DNA of 64,000 nucleotides, from contig NZ_WUWM01000006.1 of assembly GCF_009846885.1 (NCBI RefSeq), positions 124,001-188,000 of the forward strand, in the 5' to 3' direction. The DNA is from Paenibacillus puerhi. GTDB taxonomy: Bacteria > Bacillota > Bacilli > Paenibacillales > NBRC-103111. The notes under the pieces were generated by a model. It was given only the letters and a program-made list of their open reading frames with translations, searched no databases and was not told the DNA's origin. Position numbers and translations under genes: made by a program. This document shows, in pieces, positions 25,142 to 34,480 of this stretch (the first letter of the stretch is position 1; the number at the start of each line of letters is the position of its first letter).

Positions 25142-27376
25142 TTATGCTCTCTGATGCAGCTGCCTGTATCTGCCTGGGGTAATCCCTTCGTACTTGCGAA
25201 ATATCCGGATAAATGAGTTGCGACCCATGTAACCGACGTTCTCGGCAACATCGTCAATCTTCATATTCGTAGACAACAACAGTTCCTTGGCCTTGGCCAG
25301 CCGGTATTTAGCCACATACTCGACGTACTTCTCGCCAACCTCTTCCTTGAAGGTGCGGCTGAAATGGCTGACCGACATATTCGCCCGTTCCGCCAACTGT
25401 TCGATCGAATGATCGCCGGCAAAGTGTTGGTGGATGTAGTCGAGAATATCGGCAATTTGCCGGCTCGGGTCACGCGGCATGTCCCTGCGGAACAATAGAA
25501 AGTGAATATCGTGAAAGCACAGCTTGATTTCATCCCAGGTGACGCAGCGGTTCAACTTTTCGTATAACTCGGAGTAAAAGGGGATATTTAAATCATTGCG
25601 ATCCTTTTCCAGCGCGCGGATCCAGGTATTCAGTACGTCGGCACATATCGTTTTCACTTGATAGGCGCTAGCTTCCTTTCGCATGCCGGCATCCAGCAGC
25701 TCATAGAACAAGTAGAGCAGCTTTTTATCTTCGCCGCTTTTGTACAGATTAAAAATTCGCTTGACCTCGTCGCCGGTCAGAAAGCTATCCAGCAGCATCC
25801 GGTCATCCCAGGCATTTTCCTCACTGAATATTTCAACTCGGGGATGAAGGCTTTTATAGCGCAGCATCGCAAGCGCGGATTTATAGGACAGATGCAAATC
25901 TCCGATCTCGTTCACAGTCTTCCCGATCCCGATCGTCGCCTTGAAGTAGTTGCTAAACAGCGCCAGAACCAGCTCTACAATCCCAGCCGCCTCCGATGGA
26001 CCGAAGTGCAGCACAGCATCATGGTTTACGATACAGGCCAGTTGATCCGACCGGGGCTGGCATAGCCAAACAACCCCCGGAGCGGCTTTAGTAATCCGTT
26101 CCTTCAGTTCCGCTACCGTGAACGACTTGGTCGTTTCGGACAATTGTTCGTACACCGCCGAATAATACTGAATCTCGATGCAGAGAACCGTCTTGGCCAT
26201 TTTCGGATGACAGTCAAAATCGATTTCCTTGGCGTAATATTCGATGGACAGGCTGTCGCGGTATTCGCCTAGCAGCATCTTTGCAATAAAATCCTCCTGC
26301 ACGATCGGCGCCATGCCGCTGATCAAGGCAGTCAGTTCCTTATTCTCGGCTTTGATCTCACGGATCGGCTTGTAGAGCCTTCGGCTCAGCGTATAAGAGA
26401 CAATAGCTCCCACAATCAGGAGAAATGCCATAAACCAGATGCTCAATGTGCGAATCGAACGTGTCGGCTTTAACAAGGTGCCCAGATCGATATAGCTGAC
26501 AAAATGCCATGCCTCGTTATAGCTGGATTGCAGGACGGATAACGCCCGCTTCTGATTGGACAGTATAGTCATGCCCTCCGGTTCTTCCCGGACGATATCC
26601 AGCAAGTCCGCCGCTTCCATATCGATGTGCCCGGATTGGGCGATGATCGTACTCATCCGGTCGAGAACGATCGTCCCTTTGACCCATTCTTCTTGGATCC
26701 GGATCTGCTGGGCCAGCTTGTTCTGATCCAGATTGACGGCAAGGTAGACATCGGGCTCCTGCGCATTGAACGGATAGCTCATGATGACGGATAGATGAGG
26801 ACTGGAAGAGCTCAGTGAGTCCTCATACCCTATTTTTTCGTACACCGCATATGGCTTTGAAAAGCTCATCATTTTTTTGCCCGTAAAAGTGGCTTCATAC
26901 TCCTCGCGGACCTTGGGATCTACCTGGTAGAGCTGGTTGAAAAACACAGACTTGGATGAGTGGGTTCCCTGACTAACCACCAGATCCTGATGGGCGAAAT
27001 ACAGAAAAGCTCCCGCCACACTATCCTGAGTGCTCAACGTATTTAATTGGTTGATCAGCCTATGCGCTTCTTCGTAATACTCGAACTGTTCGGATTCGTA
27101 AGAGACCAGCCTGGCTGCACTTTTCATATTGGATGAATTAAGCAAGTTGATCATCTGATTCTGTATGGAGGAGAACAGTGCATCCGTTTCTTCGGCATAG
27201 CTGCGAAGGAGCACCTGATTCGACTTCTCAGCCTCGACCTCTACCAACTGCACAACGAAAAAATAGGTGAATATGCTTGCCGCCATAACAGGGACCAGAA
27301 AAAGAATAAAGAAACTGATGAAAAATTGAGAGAACAACGTGAGGGGATACAAACGCAGTCCGCTCATCCGCTTCAT
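25142..27376 (-). CDS. Membrane-bound AraC-type sensor-regulator (YesN/LplR-like), copy 1
   Basis: 744 residues. One membrane helix near 13-35 (FFISFFILFLVPVMAASIFTYFF) precedes an extracellular Cache-like domain of about 260 residues. A second helix near 305-325 (WFMAFLLIVGAIVSYTL) leads to the juxtamembrane YKPIREIK. A central cytoplasmic region follows, then the C-terminal HTH pair HSIEQLAERANMSVSHFSRTF and MKIDDVAENVGYMGRNSFIRIF. It is encoded between the permeases and the binding protein, so it probably senses an extracellular glycan and activates this importer. Relative to the paralog at 32-34 kb it lacks about 30 residues just after the second helix, where the paralog has a short coiled segment. 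Start ATG is 7 bp after the permease stop. Confidence 0.85.
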   Translation of the reverse strand: MKRMSGLRLYPLTLFSQFFISFFILFLVPVMAASIFTYFFVVQLVEVEAEKSNQVLLRSYAEETDALFSSIQNQMINLLNSSNMKSAARLVSYESEQFEYYEEAHRLINQLNTLSTQDSVAGAFLYFAHQDLVVSQGTHSSKSVFFNQLYQVDPKVREEYEATFTGKKMMSFSKPYAVYEKIGYEDSLSSSSPHLSVIMSYPFNAQEPDVYLAVNLDQNKLAQQIRIQEEWVKGTIVLDRMSTIIAQSGHIDMEAADLLDIVREEPEGMTILSNQKRALSVLQSSYNEAWHFVSYIDLGTLLKPTRSIRTLSIWFMAFLLIVGAIVSYTLSRRLYKPIREIKAENKELTALISGMAPIVQEDFIAKMLLGEYRDSLSIEYYAKEIDFDCHPKMAKTVLCIEIQYYSAVYEQLSETTKSFTVAELKERITKAAPGVVWLCQPRSDQLACIVNHDAVLHFGPSEAAGIVELVLALFSNYFKATIGIGKTVNEIGDLHLSYKSALAMLRYKSLHPRVEIFSEENAWDDRMLLDSFLTGDEVKRIFNLYKSGEDKKLLYLFYELLDAGMRKEASAYQVKTICADVLNTWIRALEKDRNDLNIPFYSELYEKLNRCVTWDEIKLCFHDIHFLLFRRDMPRDPSRQIADILDYIHQHFAGDHSIEQLAERANMSVSHFSRTFKEEVGEKYVEYVAKYRLAKAKELLLSTNMKIDDVAENVGYMGRNSFIRIFRKYEGITPGRYRQLHQRA

Positions 27377-27382
27377 AAGGAT

Positions 27383-28240
27383 CTACCCCTTTACTCCGCC
27401 AATCATGCTTCCTTGTACAAAATATTTCTGAATGAACGGATATACGCACAAGATGGGCAAGGTGGCAATCGTAATCAGCGCGTATTTCAAGGTTTCGACA
27501 TGATCGGCGTCTCCCTCACCTTGCGGGATGTTGCCCGCAACCAGATAGCTCCGGATCATGATCTGCAACGGCTGGAGCTTACTGTCATTCAAATACAGCA
27601 AGGCATCGAAGAAAGCGTTCCATTGGCCGACCGCCGTAAACAATCCGATCGTCATCATTACCGGCTTGGATAATGGAATAATGATTTTCGCAAGCACCTG
27701 CATAGAGCTGCAACCGTCTATTATCGCCGCTTCCTCTACTTCTTCCGGCAGTCCTTCAAAGAAAGTGCGCATGATAAACAGATGCCACGTGCTGATCAAT
27801 GACGGCAGGACGATCGCCCAGATCGTATTCAACAAATTTAACTGCTTCACAACCAGAAATGTTGGTATCATTCCTCCGCCAAATACCAGCGTAAAGGCAG
27901 CCATCAGCAGGATCCATCTTCTCCCCTTCAGCCATCGCTTGGCTAACGGATAGGCCATCGCCGATGTCGCGATCAATGTGAGCACCGTATGTACAACCGT
28001 ATATCGGATCGTATTCCAATAGCTGAGCCACAGCTGTTTATCGCTTATAAAATTTTTATAGGCAGCGAACGTAATACCCTTGGGCCAGAGCAGAACTTGG
28101 CCGCTTGCCACCTTGGCATTATCGCTGATCGAAGCTGATAGGACGAACATCATCGGATATAGCATGATGACGATCACCAGGAGCATGATCACGACATTAA
28201 CCGCATCAAACAGCTTTGAGCCGAAGCTTTTGTTATCCAT
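27383..28240 (-). CDS. Sugar ABC transporter permease (LplC/YtcP-like)
   Basis: 285 residues, GGAGGAAC ribosome site. A binding-protein-dependent inner-membrane permease with six predicted helices, including VVIMLLVIVIMLYPMMFVLS and VHTVLTLIATSAMAYPLA. The EAA loop is EEVEEAAIIDGCSSMQVLAKIIIPLSKP near 185-210, the ATPase docking site. It ends in the characteristic YVQGSMIGGVKG-type tail (here FVQGSMIGGVKG). The start is 10 bp after the stop of the partner permease. Together the pair forms the channel of a carbohydrate importer. Confidence 0.9.
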   Translation of the reverse strand: MDNKSFGSKLFDAVNVVIMLLVIVIMLYPMMFVLSASISDNAKVASGQVLLWPKGITFAAYKNFISDKQLWLSYWNTIRYTVVHTVLTLIATSAMAYPLAKRWLKGRRWILLMAAFTLVFGGGMIPTFLVVKQLNLLNTIWAIVLPSLISTWHLFIMRTFFEGLPEEVEEAAIIDGCSSMQVLAKIIIPLSKPVMMTIGLFTAVGQWNAFFDALLYLNDSKLQPLQIMIRSYLVAGNIPQGEGDADHVETLKYALITIATLPILCVYPFIQKYFVQGSMIGGVKG

Positions 28241-28249
28241 AAGTTCCTC

Positions 28250-29233
28250 CTACCACAAGCTGGTCTCCGAGTATTTTTTGACAATACGGTTGGCGGTTAC
28301 GACGAGGATAAAGCCTATAGCCGATTGAAACAAGCCGACTGCCGAGGCGAAGCTGAAATCCGCGCTCAAGATCCCTCTCCGATAAACAAACGTATTAATC
28401 ACATCTGATGTCTCGTAGGTCATCGGGTTATACAGCAGTAGGATTTTCTGGTAGCCGGTCTCCATAAAGTTACCTAGATTGAGCACGAATAGGATAATGA
28501 TGACCGGTATCATACCGACGAACGTAATATGTCGCATTTGCTGAAAACGGTTGGCGCCATCCATTTTCGCCGCTTCATACAAGGATGGATCGATACCGGC
28601 GATGGCTGCCAGATACAAGATCGTGCCCCACCCGATGCCTTGCCAGATATCCGAGCCCACGTAGATTGTCCGAAACCACTCGGGTATCCCAAGGAACATG
28701 ATCGGCTCCATGTCAAATATTTTCGATAACAGGTTGTTCACAATGCCCGTAGTCGGCGACAAAAAGGTAACGAGAATGCCGGCGATGATGACCGTAGACA
28801 GGAAATGCGGCATATAGCTGATACTTTGAACAAACTGCTTGAACTTTTTGTTTTTGATCTCATGAAACAGTAGAGCCAGCATGATAGGTGCTGGAAAGCT
28901 AAACAGCAGGCCGTAGATATTCAGCATTATCGTATTGCGGATCAGCTTCCAGGAATCCGGCGTATGATAGAAAAATTCGATAAAATGTTGAAGCCCGACA
29001 AACTTGCTCCCCAGTATGCCTTTGCTGACCGAATAGTTTTGGAACGAAATGATCAGTCCATACATCGGCAAGTATTTGAAAATAAGATAATACAAAATGC
29101 CGGGAAGCATAAGCAAATATAAAGCCTTATGCTTCATGAGATAAGCCCAAAACGGAAACCGTTTCGAAAATGAGATTGGCGCTACCTCGTGCCGGCCTAC
29201 AGCTCCAGTCCTATCGCTCTTGGTTGACAACAC
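28250..29233 (-). CDS. Sugar ABC transporter permease (LplB/YteP-like)
   Basis: 327 residues with GTG start and AGGGAGTG ribosome site. A first helix in LYLLMLPGILYYLIFKYLPMYGLIISF is followed by the amphipathic NYSVSKGILGSKFVGLQHF typical of LplB-type permeases, and the EAA loop LYEAAKMDGANRFQQMRHITF near 215-235. Six helices in total. It is first gene of the importer operon. A cre-like sequence lies 31-45 bp upstream of the start, pointing to carbon catabolite repression. Confidence 0.9.
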   Translation of the reverse strand: MLSTKSDRTGAVGRHEVAPISFSKRFPFWAYLMKHKALYLLMLPGILYYLIFKYLPMYGLIISFQNYSVSKGILGSKFVGLQHFIEFFYHTPDSWKLIRNTIMLNIYGLLFSFPAPIMLALLFHEIKNKKFKQFVQSISYMPHFLSTVIIAGILVTFLSPTTGIVNNLLSKIFDMEPIMFLGIPEWFRTIYVGSDIWQGIGWGTILYLAAIAGIDPSLYEAAKMDGANRFQQMRHITFVGMIPVIIILFVLNLGNFMETGYQKILLLYNPMTYETSDVINTFVYRRGILSADFSFASAVGLFQSAIGFILVVTANRIVKKYSETSLW

Positions 29234-29264
29234 ACTTCACACTCCCTACTCGAATCAATTCCTG

Positions 29265-29278
29265 TGATTACGGTTACA
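29265..29278. promoter_or_regulatory. cre-like site upstream of the ABC importer operon
   Basis: TGATTACGGTTACA fits the degenerate CcpA site pattern TGWNANCGNTNWCA with one mismatch (position 5). It lies about 32-45 bp upstream of the permease start, where bound CcpA would block transcription. Confidence 0.45.
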
Positions 29279-29471
29279 GCCGGTGCAGGCATTTCTAACC
29301 TTACGCAATCGCAGGCTTCTCGTAAAGCATGCGTTTTTCCCATGTACCTTTTTTTGCGTAAAACCCGCTACAATGCTCTATTTTCGGCCGTCGTGCAAAA
29401 AACGAGACGGTGAATAATTGAAGACTCCCCTCCAAACCTTACAAATTGATAAAGATCATTACATTCTGACA

Positions 29472-29501
29472 TTGTTTATCCGCCTGCCCGTTCCGTATAA
29501 T
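29472..29501 (+). promoter_or_regulatory. Sigma-A-type promoter of the fourth amidohydrolase gene
   Basis: TTGTTT (29472-29477) and TATAAT (29496-29501) are separated by 18 bp and lie 32 bp upstream of the start codon. The minus 10 box is perfect and the minus 35 box has two mismatches. Confidence 0.6.
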
Positions 29502-29533
29502 GGGGTCATTCAAATAGAAGGAGGCGACACATC

Positions 29534-30631
29534 ATGTCGGCTGACAAACGTTCCATCATCGATGTGGATATTCATCACAACACACCGAATGTACAAGCGA
29601 TCTATCCTTACTTGCCCCAAGTCTATCGCGATCAGATTGATGAGTGGGGCTTATTGCTTCCGAGCTATCCATTTATGAATGGTGGGAAAGGGGGCAGACG
29701 CGTGGACGCGGCTCCTCCCGAGGGCGGATCTGCTGGGTCTTCACTTTCCTATATGCAGAAGCATTACTTGGATCCGTTTCATGTAGACTACGGTATTCTA
29801 ACGGGGGAATTTTACTCGGCAGGCACCATTGCCGATGTGAAATATGCCGAGGCTCTATGCAGGGCCTATAACGATTATACGCGTGACCATTGGCTTGCAC
29901 AGGACGACCGACTGAAAGGGTCGATCGGCATTCCCAAGCAGAATCCTCAGATGGCCGCAGAAGAGATCAAGCGGTTGGGCGGCGACCGGCGTTTTGTGCA
30001 GGTTCTCGTTCCGGGGGGCGCCGAGAAGCCTTACGGTAACCCGCTCTACGATCCGATCTTCGAGGCGTGTGTCGAGCATGAGCTCGTCTTCACGATTCAT
30101 ATCGGCAATGAAGGCCAAGGCGTCAACCCGGCCCCTACCGGCGCCGGTTATCCCAGCTATTATATCGAATCCCGCGCAAGTCGCACGCAGGTCATGATGG
30201 CACATATGGCCAGCCTCATCTTCAACGGGGTATTCGAGAAGTTTCCGACTTTGAAGGTGGTTATGCAGGAAGCGGGGGTCATGTGGGTGGGACCGTACTT
30301 GTGGAAGCTGGATCAGGATTGGAAGGGACTCCGCTATCAGACGCCCTGGGTCAAAAAAGCGCCCAGCGAGTATTTTCGCTCCAACATGTATGTATCCTCG
30401 CAGCCGATCGAGCTGACGCCCGATCCGGCAATGTTCAAGCCTATGCTTGACTCGATATGGGCGAATGAAACGCTGCTGTTCTCCAGCGATTATCCGCATT
30501 GGGATTTCGATTCGCCGCGACTGGCCTTCCCTAAGCTGGACCCGGATTACCGGCAGCGGATTTTCTACGACAACGCCGCAGAGCTATACAAGCTGCCGGC
30601 GCGCACCGATCCGCAAGCTACGAGGGCTTAG
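29534..30631 (+). CDS. ACMSD-like amidohydrolase, fourth copy
   Basis: 365 residues with AAGGAGG before the ATG. Candidate metal ligands are Asp12/His14 (IDVDIHHN), His in FTIHIGNEGQG, His in MMAHMASLIF and Asp in FSSDYPHWDFDSP. It resembles the 13.7-kb copy (shared PTGAGYPSYYIESRA, PSEYFRSN, DYPHWDFDSP) more than the tandem pair, so the window holds two subfamilies. Its TAG overlaps the stop of the convergent AraC gene by 4 bp. The matching Rieske gene lies on the same strand beyond that AraC gene, a variation of the amidohydrolase-Rieske theme. Role inferred from the family only. Confidence 0.8.
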   Translation: MSADKRSIIDVDIHHNTPNVQAIYPYLPQVYRDQIDEWGLLLPSYPFMNGGKGGRRVDAAPPEGGSAGSSLSYMQKHYLDPFHVDYGILTGEFYSAGTIADVKYAEALCRAYNDYTRDHWLAQDDRLKGSIGIPKQNPQMAAEEIKRLGGDRRFVQVLVPGGAEKPYGNPLYDPIFEACVEHELVFTIHIGNEGQGVNPAPTGAGYPSYYIESRASRTQVMMAHMASLIFNGVFEKFPTLKVVMQEAGVMWVGPYLWKLDQDWKGLRYQTPWVKKAPSEYFRSNMYVSSQPIELTPDPAMFKPMLDSIWANETLLFSSDYPHWDFDSPRLAFPKLDPDYRQRIFYDNAAELYKLPARTDPQATRA

Positions 30632-31506
30632 GTTGGATTGTCGGAGACGCGCCTTCTCCATTTGCCGGGGGGCATGTCATAGTATTTGCCGAATGCTCGA
30701 TTAAAGGAATACGGGTCAGGGTATCCCAACGTCAAAGCGACCTCCTCGATTGTAAGAATGTCCGCCTGCAGGAGTTCTGCTGCCTTCTCCATCCGCAGCT
30801 TCTGCAGGTACTTCATAGGGGTTAGCCCGGTCCGCTCAGTGAATACTTTGGAGAAGTGCACCCGGTGCACCGACACATAATCGGCGACATCGTGGACGGT
30901 AATTTTCTCCATGTAGTGTGTATGCATGTACTCCATGCATCTTGTCAACCAAACCTCCTGCCCCGCGGAACGTAGCGGGGGAGCCGACCGGATCATCAAA
31001 CTGAATATTCGGTAGAGCAAGGAGCAGACCTCGACCTGCCTCCTTTCGTCCACTGGCTGTCGCGTATAGAGCTGCCTGAGCACCAGTTCCAGCTCTGTGT
31101 TCACAACCTGCCGCACGTAAGGCTTATCAGGCGTAAAGCCGCTCCAGTTCAGCAATTGCTCCGCCTGGGGACCATCAAACGATATCCAGGTCATCTGCAG
31201 CTCAGTCGTAGTTGTGCTTCCCACTCTTCGGTAGCGGTACACGATGCCGGGAAACATGGCAAATACGTCACCTTTGTCCAGAACGATATGCTGTCCGGAG
31301 TAGCTTATCTCCAATTGTCCGTCTCTGATGAAGTGCAGATTGAAATATTCCAGCAACCGCGGTCCGATGTGATAGCTTGGCCTCGCACGCGTAAGGCCTG
31401 TATTAAGCGGCCACAGCCCGCCGCTTCTGGCGAATGGATCTGGAATATAGAATTGCTGGACGGCGGTTTCCCGCTTCTCGATATCCTGATTATCCATGTT
31501 AGGCAT
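30628..31506 (-). CDS. AraC-family regulator between amidohydrolase and Rieske genes
   Basis: 292 residues. A cupin-type sensor domain (LLEYFNLHFIRDGQLEISYSG, VFAMFPGIVYRYRRVG) precedes the HTH pair ITVHDVADYVSVHRVHFSKVF and LTIEEVALTLGYPDPYSFNRAFGKYY near 200-275. The gene is convergent with the amidohydrolase (stops overlap) and divergent from the Rieske gene (100 bp apart). It most likely controls the Rieske promoter and perhaps the amidohydrolase promoter at 29.47 kb. Confidence 0.85.
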   Translation of the reverse strand: MPNMDNQDIEKRETAVQQFYIPDPFARSGGLWPLNTGLTRARPSYHIGPRLLEYFNLHFIRDGQLEISYSGQHIVLDKGDVFAMFPGIVYRYRRVGSTTTTELQMTWISFDGPQAEQLLNWSGFTPDKPYVRQVVNTELELVLRQLYTRQPVDERRQVEVCSLLYRIFSLMIRSAPPLRSAGQEVWLTRCMEYMHTHYMEKITVHDVADYVSVHRVHFSKVFTERTGLTPMKYLQKLRMEKAAELLQADILTIEEVALTLGYPDPYSFNRAFGKYYDMPPGKWRRRVSDNPT

Positions 31507-31605
31507 GAAAATTCCTCCTTCATCCGTTCACACAACGCGAGGTTGAACGGATTATAGCATGCTCGTCAAGGAAAATAAATAATTAAAAAGATCAGGTGAC
31601 CTCTC

Positions 31606-31977
31606 ATGACACTACACTATATCGGATTAATTGCGGATTACCCGGAAAAAGAGCGCAAAGTGATCGAAATAAACGGGAAAAGCATCGGCATCTTCCGTCT
31701 GCAAGGCAAGCTATACGCTGTACTTAATTATTGCCCGCATCAAGGCGCGCCCTTATGCGAGGGCTTCGTCAGGCCCTGGCTGAACTCCCCTGCGCCCGGG
31801 GAGTTCGGATACGAGCGGGAAGGAGAAATTCTCCGCTGTCCTTGGCATCAATGGGAATTCGATATAAAAACTGGCTGCATGGTCATTGACGGCAAGGTAC
31901 GTACCAAAACCTACGATGTAACCGTCGAAACCTTTAACGTGTCGGAAGAGGACGGCAAGGTGTATATCAAAATGTAG
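31606..31977 (+). CDS. Stand-alone Rieske [2Fe-2S] protein (third copy)
   Basis: 123 residues. Ligands are NYCPHQGAPLC (Cys43, His45) and RCPWHQWEF (Cys78, His81). The long spacer (SPAPGEFGYEREGEIL) matches the first copy more closely than the second, in step with the relationship of the paired amidohydrolases. This co-variation argues that each Rieske protein works with its own amidohydrolase. Soluble, no membrane helix. It is transcribed from its own promoter region divergent from the AraC gene and ends at a strong hairpin. Confidence 0.85.
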   Translation: MTLHYIGLIADYPEKERKVIEINGKSIGIFRLQGKLYAVLNYCPHQGAPLCEGFVRPWLNSPAPGEFGYEREGEILRCPWHQWEFDIKTGCMVIDGKVRTKTYDVTVETFNVSEEDGKVYIKM

Positions 31978-32003
31978 GCGACCCGCTTGGAAACCAGCCA
32001 GGC

Positions 32004-32055
32004 GAAGAAGCCCGATTCCGCTTCTCTTGCAGAAGAAGTGGAGTCGGGCTTCTTC
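32004..32055. terminator. Strong bidirectional hairpin terminator
   Basis: Arms of 22 bp (GAAGAAGCCCGATTCCGCTTCT and its near-perfect complement at 32034-32055) lie between the convergent Rieske gene and the membrane AraC sensor. Both sides run out into CTTC-rich DNA. Confidence 0.8.
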
Positions 32056-32072
32056 GGATGCGGGTGCTTTCG

Positions 32073-34397
32073 TTAAGATTGATGCATAGACCGATATTGC
32101 CCGGGGGTTACACCCTCATATTTACGAAATAGGCGGATCAGCGAATTTCTCCCCATGTAACCGACTTTTTCGGCAATATCATCGATCTTCATTTCGGTTT
32201 CAAGCAGATACTTTTTTGCCATCGACAGCCTGTATTTCGAAATATATTCTACATATTTCTCCCCAACTGCTTCTTTGAATGTCCTGCTGAAGTGGCTTTC
32301 CGACATGTTTAATTCACTGGCGAATCGCTCCACAGACAATTCCTCGTCAAAGTGGGTATGAATATAGTCCAAGATATCGGCCAGTTGGTCACGCAGATCA
32401 TCAGGCTGCTTCATCTGGAACAGCATAGAATGAATATGCTCGAAGGTTTGCTTAAGCTCCTCCCACGTTACACAACGGTTCAATTGGTCAAACAAACCGG
32501 AGTAGAACGAGATGCTGAAATCATTGCGTTCTGTCTCCACAGCTCGTATCCAAGAATTCAATACATCGGAACACAGACTTTTGACCAGATAAGCAGTCGC
32601 GTTCTTCCTAAGCGCCGTATCCAAAAGCTCATGCACCGACTGCAGCAAGACCGCATAGTTGCGAATTTTGTACAGATTAATTATCCGGTTCACTTCATCA
32701 TTGGACAGAAATCCGTCGATAGATGTCTTATCCTCCCAGACACTGTCTTCATGAAAAACCTCCACCCCTGCATTCAGTCCCTTATGCTGCAGCATGGCTA
32801 TAGCCGTGTTGTAGGACAGATGGAGCTCCCCGATTTCGTGAACCTTTTTTCCTACGCCGATAGTAGCTTTATAGTAACTGCCGAATTGCTGCAGAATTTG
32901 CTCTAAACAGCGGGTAACTTCATGTATATCCATCCGCAGGAAGGTGTCTTTATGCAGAATGCACGCCAGTACATCAGTTCTTGTCTGACATATCCAGACC
33001 ATGCCTGGAATGGATTTCTGGATGTGTTCCCTCACCTCTAATTGCATAAATGACTTCGATGTCTCTGAGATGTCTTCGACCACCCGAGCGTAGTATTGAA
33101 TGTGAATACAAATTACCGTTCTAGTCAGCTTCGAGTCGAAATCGAAATCAATCTCCTTGGCGTACAACTCAATAGACAGGTTGTCACTGTATTCTCCCAA
33201 CAGGATCTTACTAATAAAGTCCTCTTGAACAATCGGAATCATACTACTGACTCTATCACTTAATTCTTTATTTTTTGATATTAGCGAAGTCGAGGCCTGC
33301 TTGATATAATCGTAGGCGTTGCCGCTCCGTTGCACTGGCAGTATAGTCGCATGATGTGCACTCAGTCCGTCTTTGATTTCCTTGATCGGCTTATACAGCT
33401 TTTTACTCAAATAGTAGGAAAGTATGCCGCCTAAAATAATGAAAAACGTAAGGAACAGCAGGCTGAAATAACGAATTCGATTGGCCGGTTCCAGCATAGT
33501 CTCCATATCTACCATGCTGACGTAATACCACGAGGGGTTGAATCCGGATCTCACGAAAGATACCGCCTTCCCGCTGATCTCTACATAGAGTTCTCCTTCG
33601 GTCACGGAATGGAAGGGAATGAACGTTTCTTGCGGCTGACTCGTTGCTTTACCGGTTTCACTGATGAAGTTCCCTGCGTGATCAACGATGGCGGTTCCTA
33701 TCACCCACTCCTCATGAATACGGATCTGCTTGCTGATTTCTTCACGATCCATAGTGACAACTAAATACACGTCCGGCTCTGGGTTGTTATACGGGTAACT
33801 CATCACAGCGGAAATATGGGAGCTTGCCGATACGGCCGCATCCGAATAAATCGTTTTATAGTCCACCCTGTACGGCTTTGTGAAATGCATCATTTTTTTT
33901 CCAGTAAAAGTATCCAGGTACCCCTTCAAATCTGACTCACCCACTCGATACGCGGATTGAAAAAAAGCTTCTTTATCCATTTCCATGTTATAACCTATGA
34001 TCAGGTCATGCTTGGGGAAGTAATAGTAAGCATTCGAAGCGATATCTCGACTGTTGAACGTATTCAACTGTTCCATCAGGGAATGTGTGATCTCATAATA
34101 GGGAAGATCGCGCTCCGGTTCTTCGAATTGTCGGACAGCACGATTCAGATTGGAATTATTGAGAAGATTGATCATATTAAGCTGAAGAGAAGAAAACACC
34201 GTGTCTGTCTTATCGGAAAAATTACGCATAATTATATTGTTGGCTTCTTCCGCTTCGTTCTCCATGAGCTTTACAACATATACATAAGTAAGTACGCTTG
34301 CAAGAATAACAGGTATTATAAAAAGGAAAAAGTAGCTCGCAAAATATTTCCAGAATAAGGCAATGCTCACTGGACGAAATTTGAAAATTCGTTTCAC
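32073..34397 (-). CDS. Membrane-bound AraC-type sensor-regulator, copy 2
   Basis: 774 residues with GTG start. Same plan as the 25.1-kb copy: helix 1 near 13-35 (YFFLFIIPVILASVLTYVY), an external Cache-like domain, helix 2 near 312-333 (FLTFFIILGGILSYYL), YKPIKEIK, a linker with NAYDYIKQASTSLISKNKEL, then the HTH pair LSVERFASELNMSESHFSRTF and MKIDDIAEKVGYMGRNSLIRLF. The cytoplasmic halves are about 55-60 percent identical by eye while the external domains differ more, as expected for sensors that diverged in ligand. It has no transporter genes beside it and is transcribed away from the Rieske gene, so its targets are unknown; the island's importer is one candidate. Confidence 0.8.
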   Translation of the reverse strand: MKRIFKFRPVSIALFWKYFASYFFLFIIPVILASVLTYVYVVKLMENEAEEANNIIMRNFSDKTDTVFSSLQLNMINLLNNSNLNRAVRQFEEPERDLPYYEITHSLMEQLNTFNSRDIASNAYYYFPKHDLIIGYNMEMDKEAFFQSAYRVGESDLKGYLDTFTGKKMMHFTKPYRVDYKTIYSDAAVSASSHISAVMSYPYNNPEPDVYLVVTMDREEISKQIRIHEEWVIGTAIVDHAGNFISETGKATSQPQETFIPFHSVTEGELYVEISGKAVSFVRSGFNPSWYYVSMVDMETMLEPANRIRYFSLLFLTFFIILGGILSYYLSKKLYKPIKEIKDGLSAHHATILPVQRSGNAYDYIKQASTSLISKNKELSDRVSSMIPIVQEDFISKILLGEYSDNLSIELYAKEIDFDFDSKLTRTVICIHIQYYARVVEDISETSKSFMQLEVREHIQKSIPGMVWICQTRTDVLACILHKDTFLRMDIHEVTRCLEQILQQFGSYYKATIGVGKKVHEIGELHLSYNTAIAMLQHKGLNAGVEVFHEDSVWEDKTSIDGFLSNDEVNRIINLYKIRNYAVLLQSVHELLDTALRKNATAYLVKSLCSDVLNSWIRAVETERNDFSISFYSGLFDQLNRCVTWEELKQTFEHIHSMLFQMKQPDDLRDQLADILDYIHTHFDEELSVERFASELNMSESHFSRTFKEAVGEKYVEYISKYRLSMAKKYLLETEMKIDDIAEKVGYMGRNSLIRLFRKYEGVTPGQYRSMHQS

Positions 34398-34480
34398 CTA
34401 GGCTCAACCCTCTTTGCTGTGTATATGACTCTATATTCACACAATAGCTTATGGGTTGGCAAGGAACAATAGCAATACAA

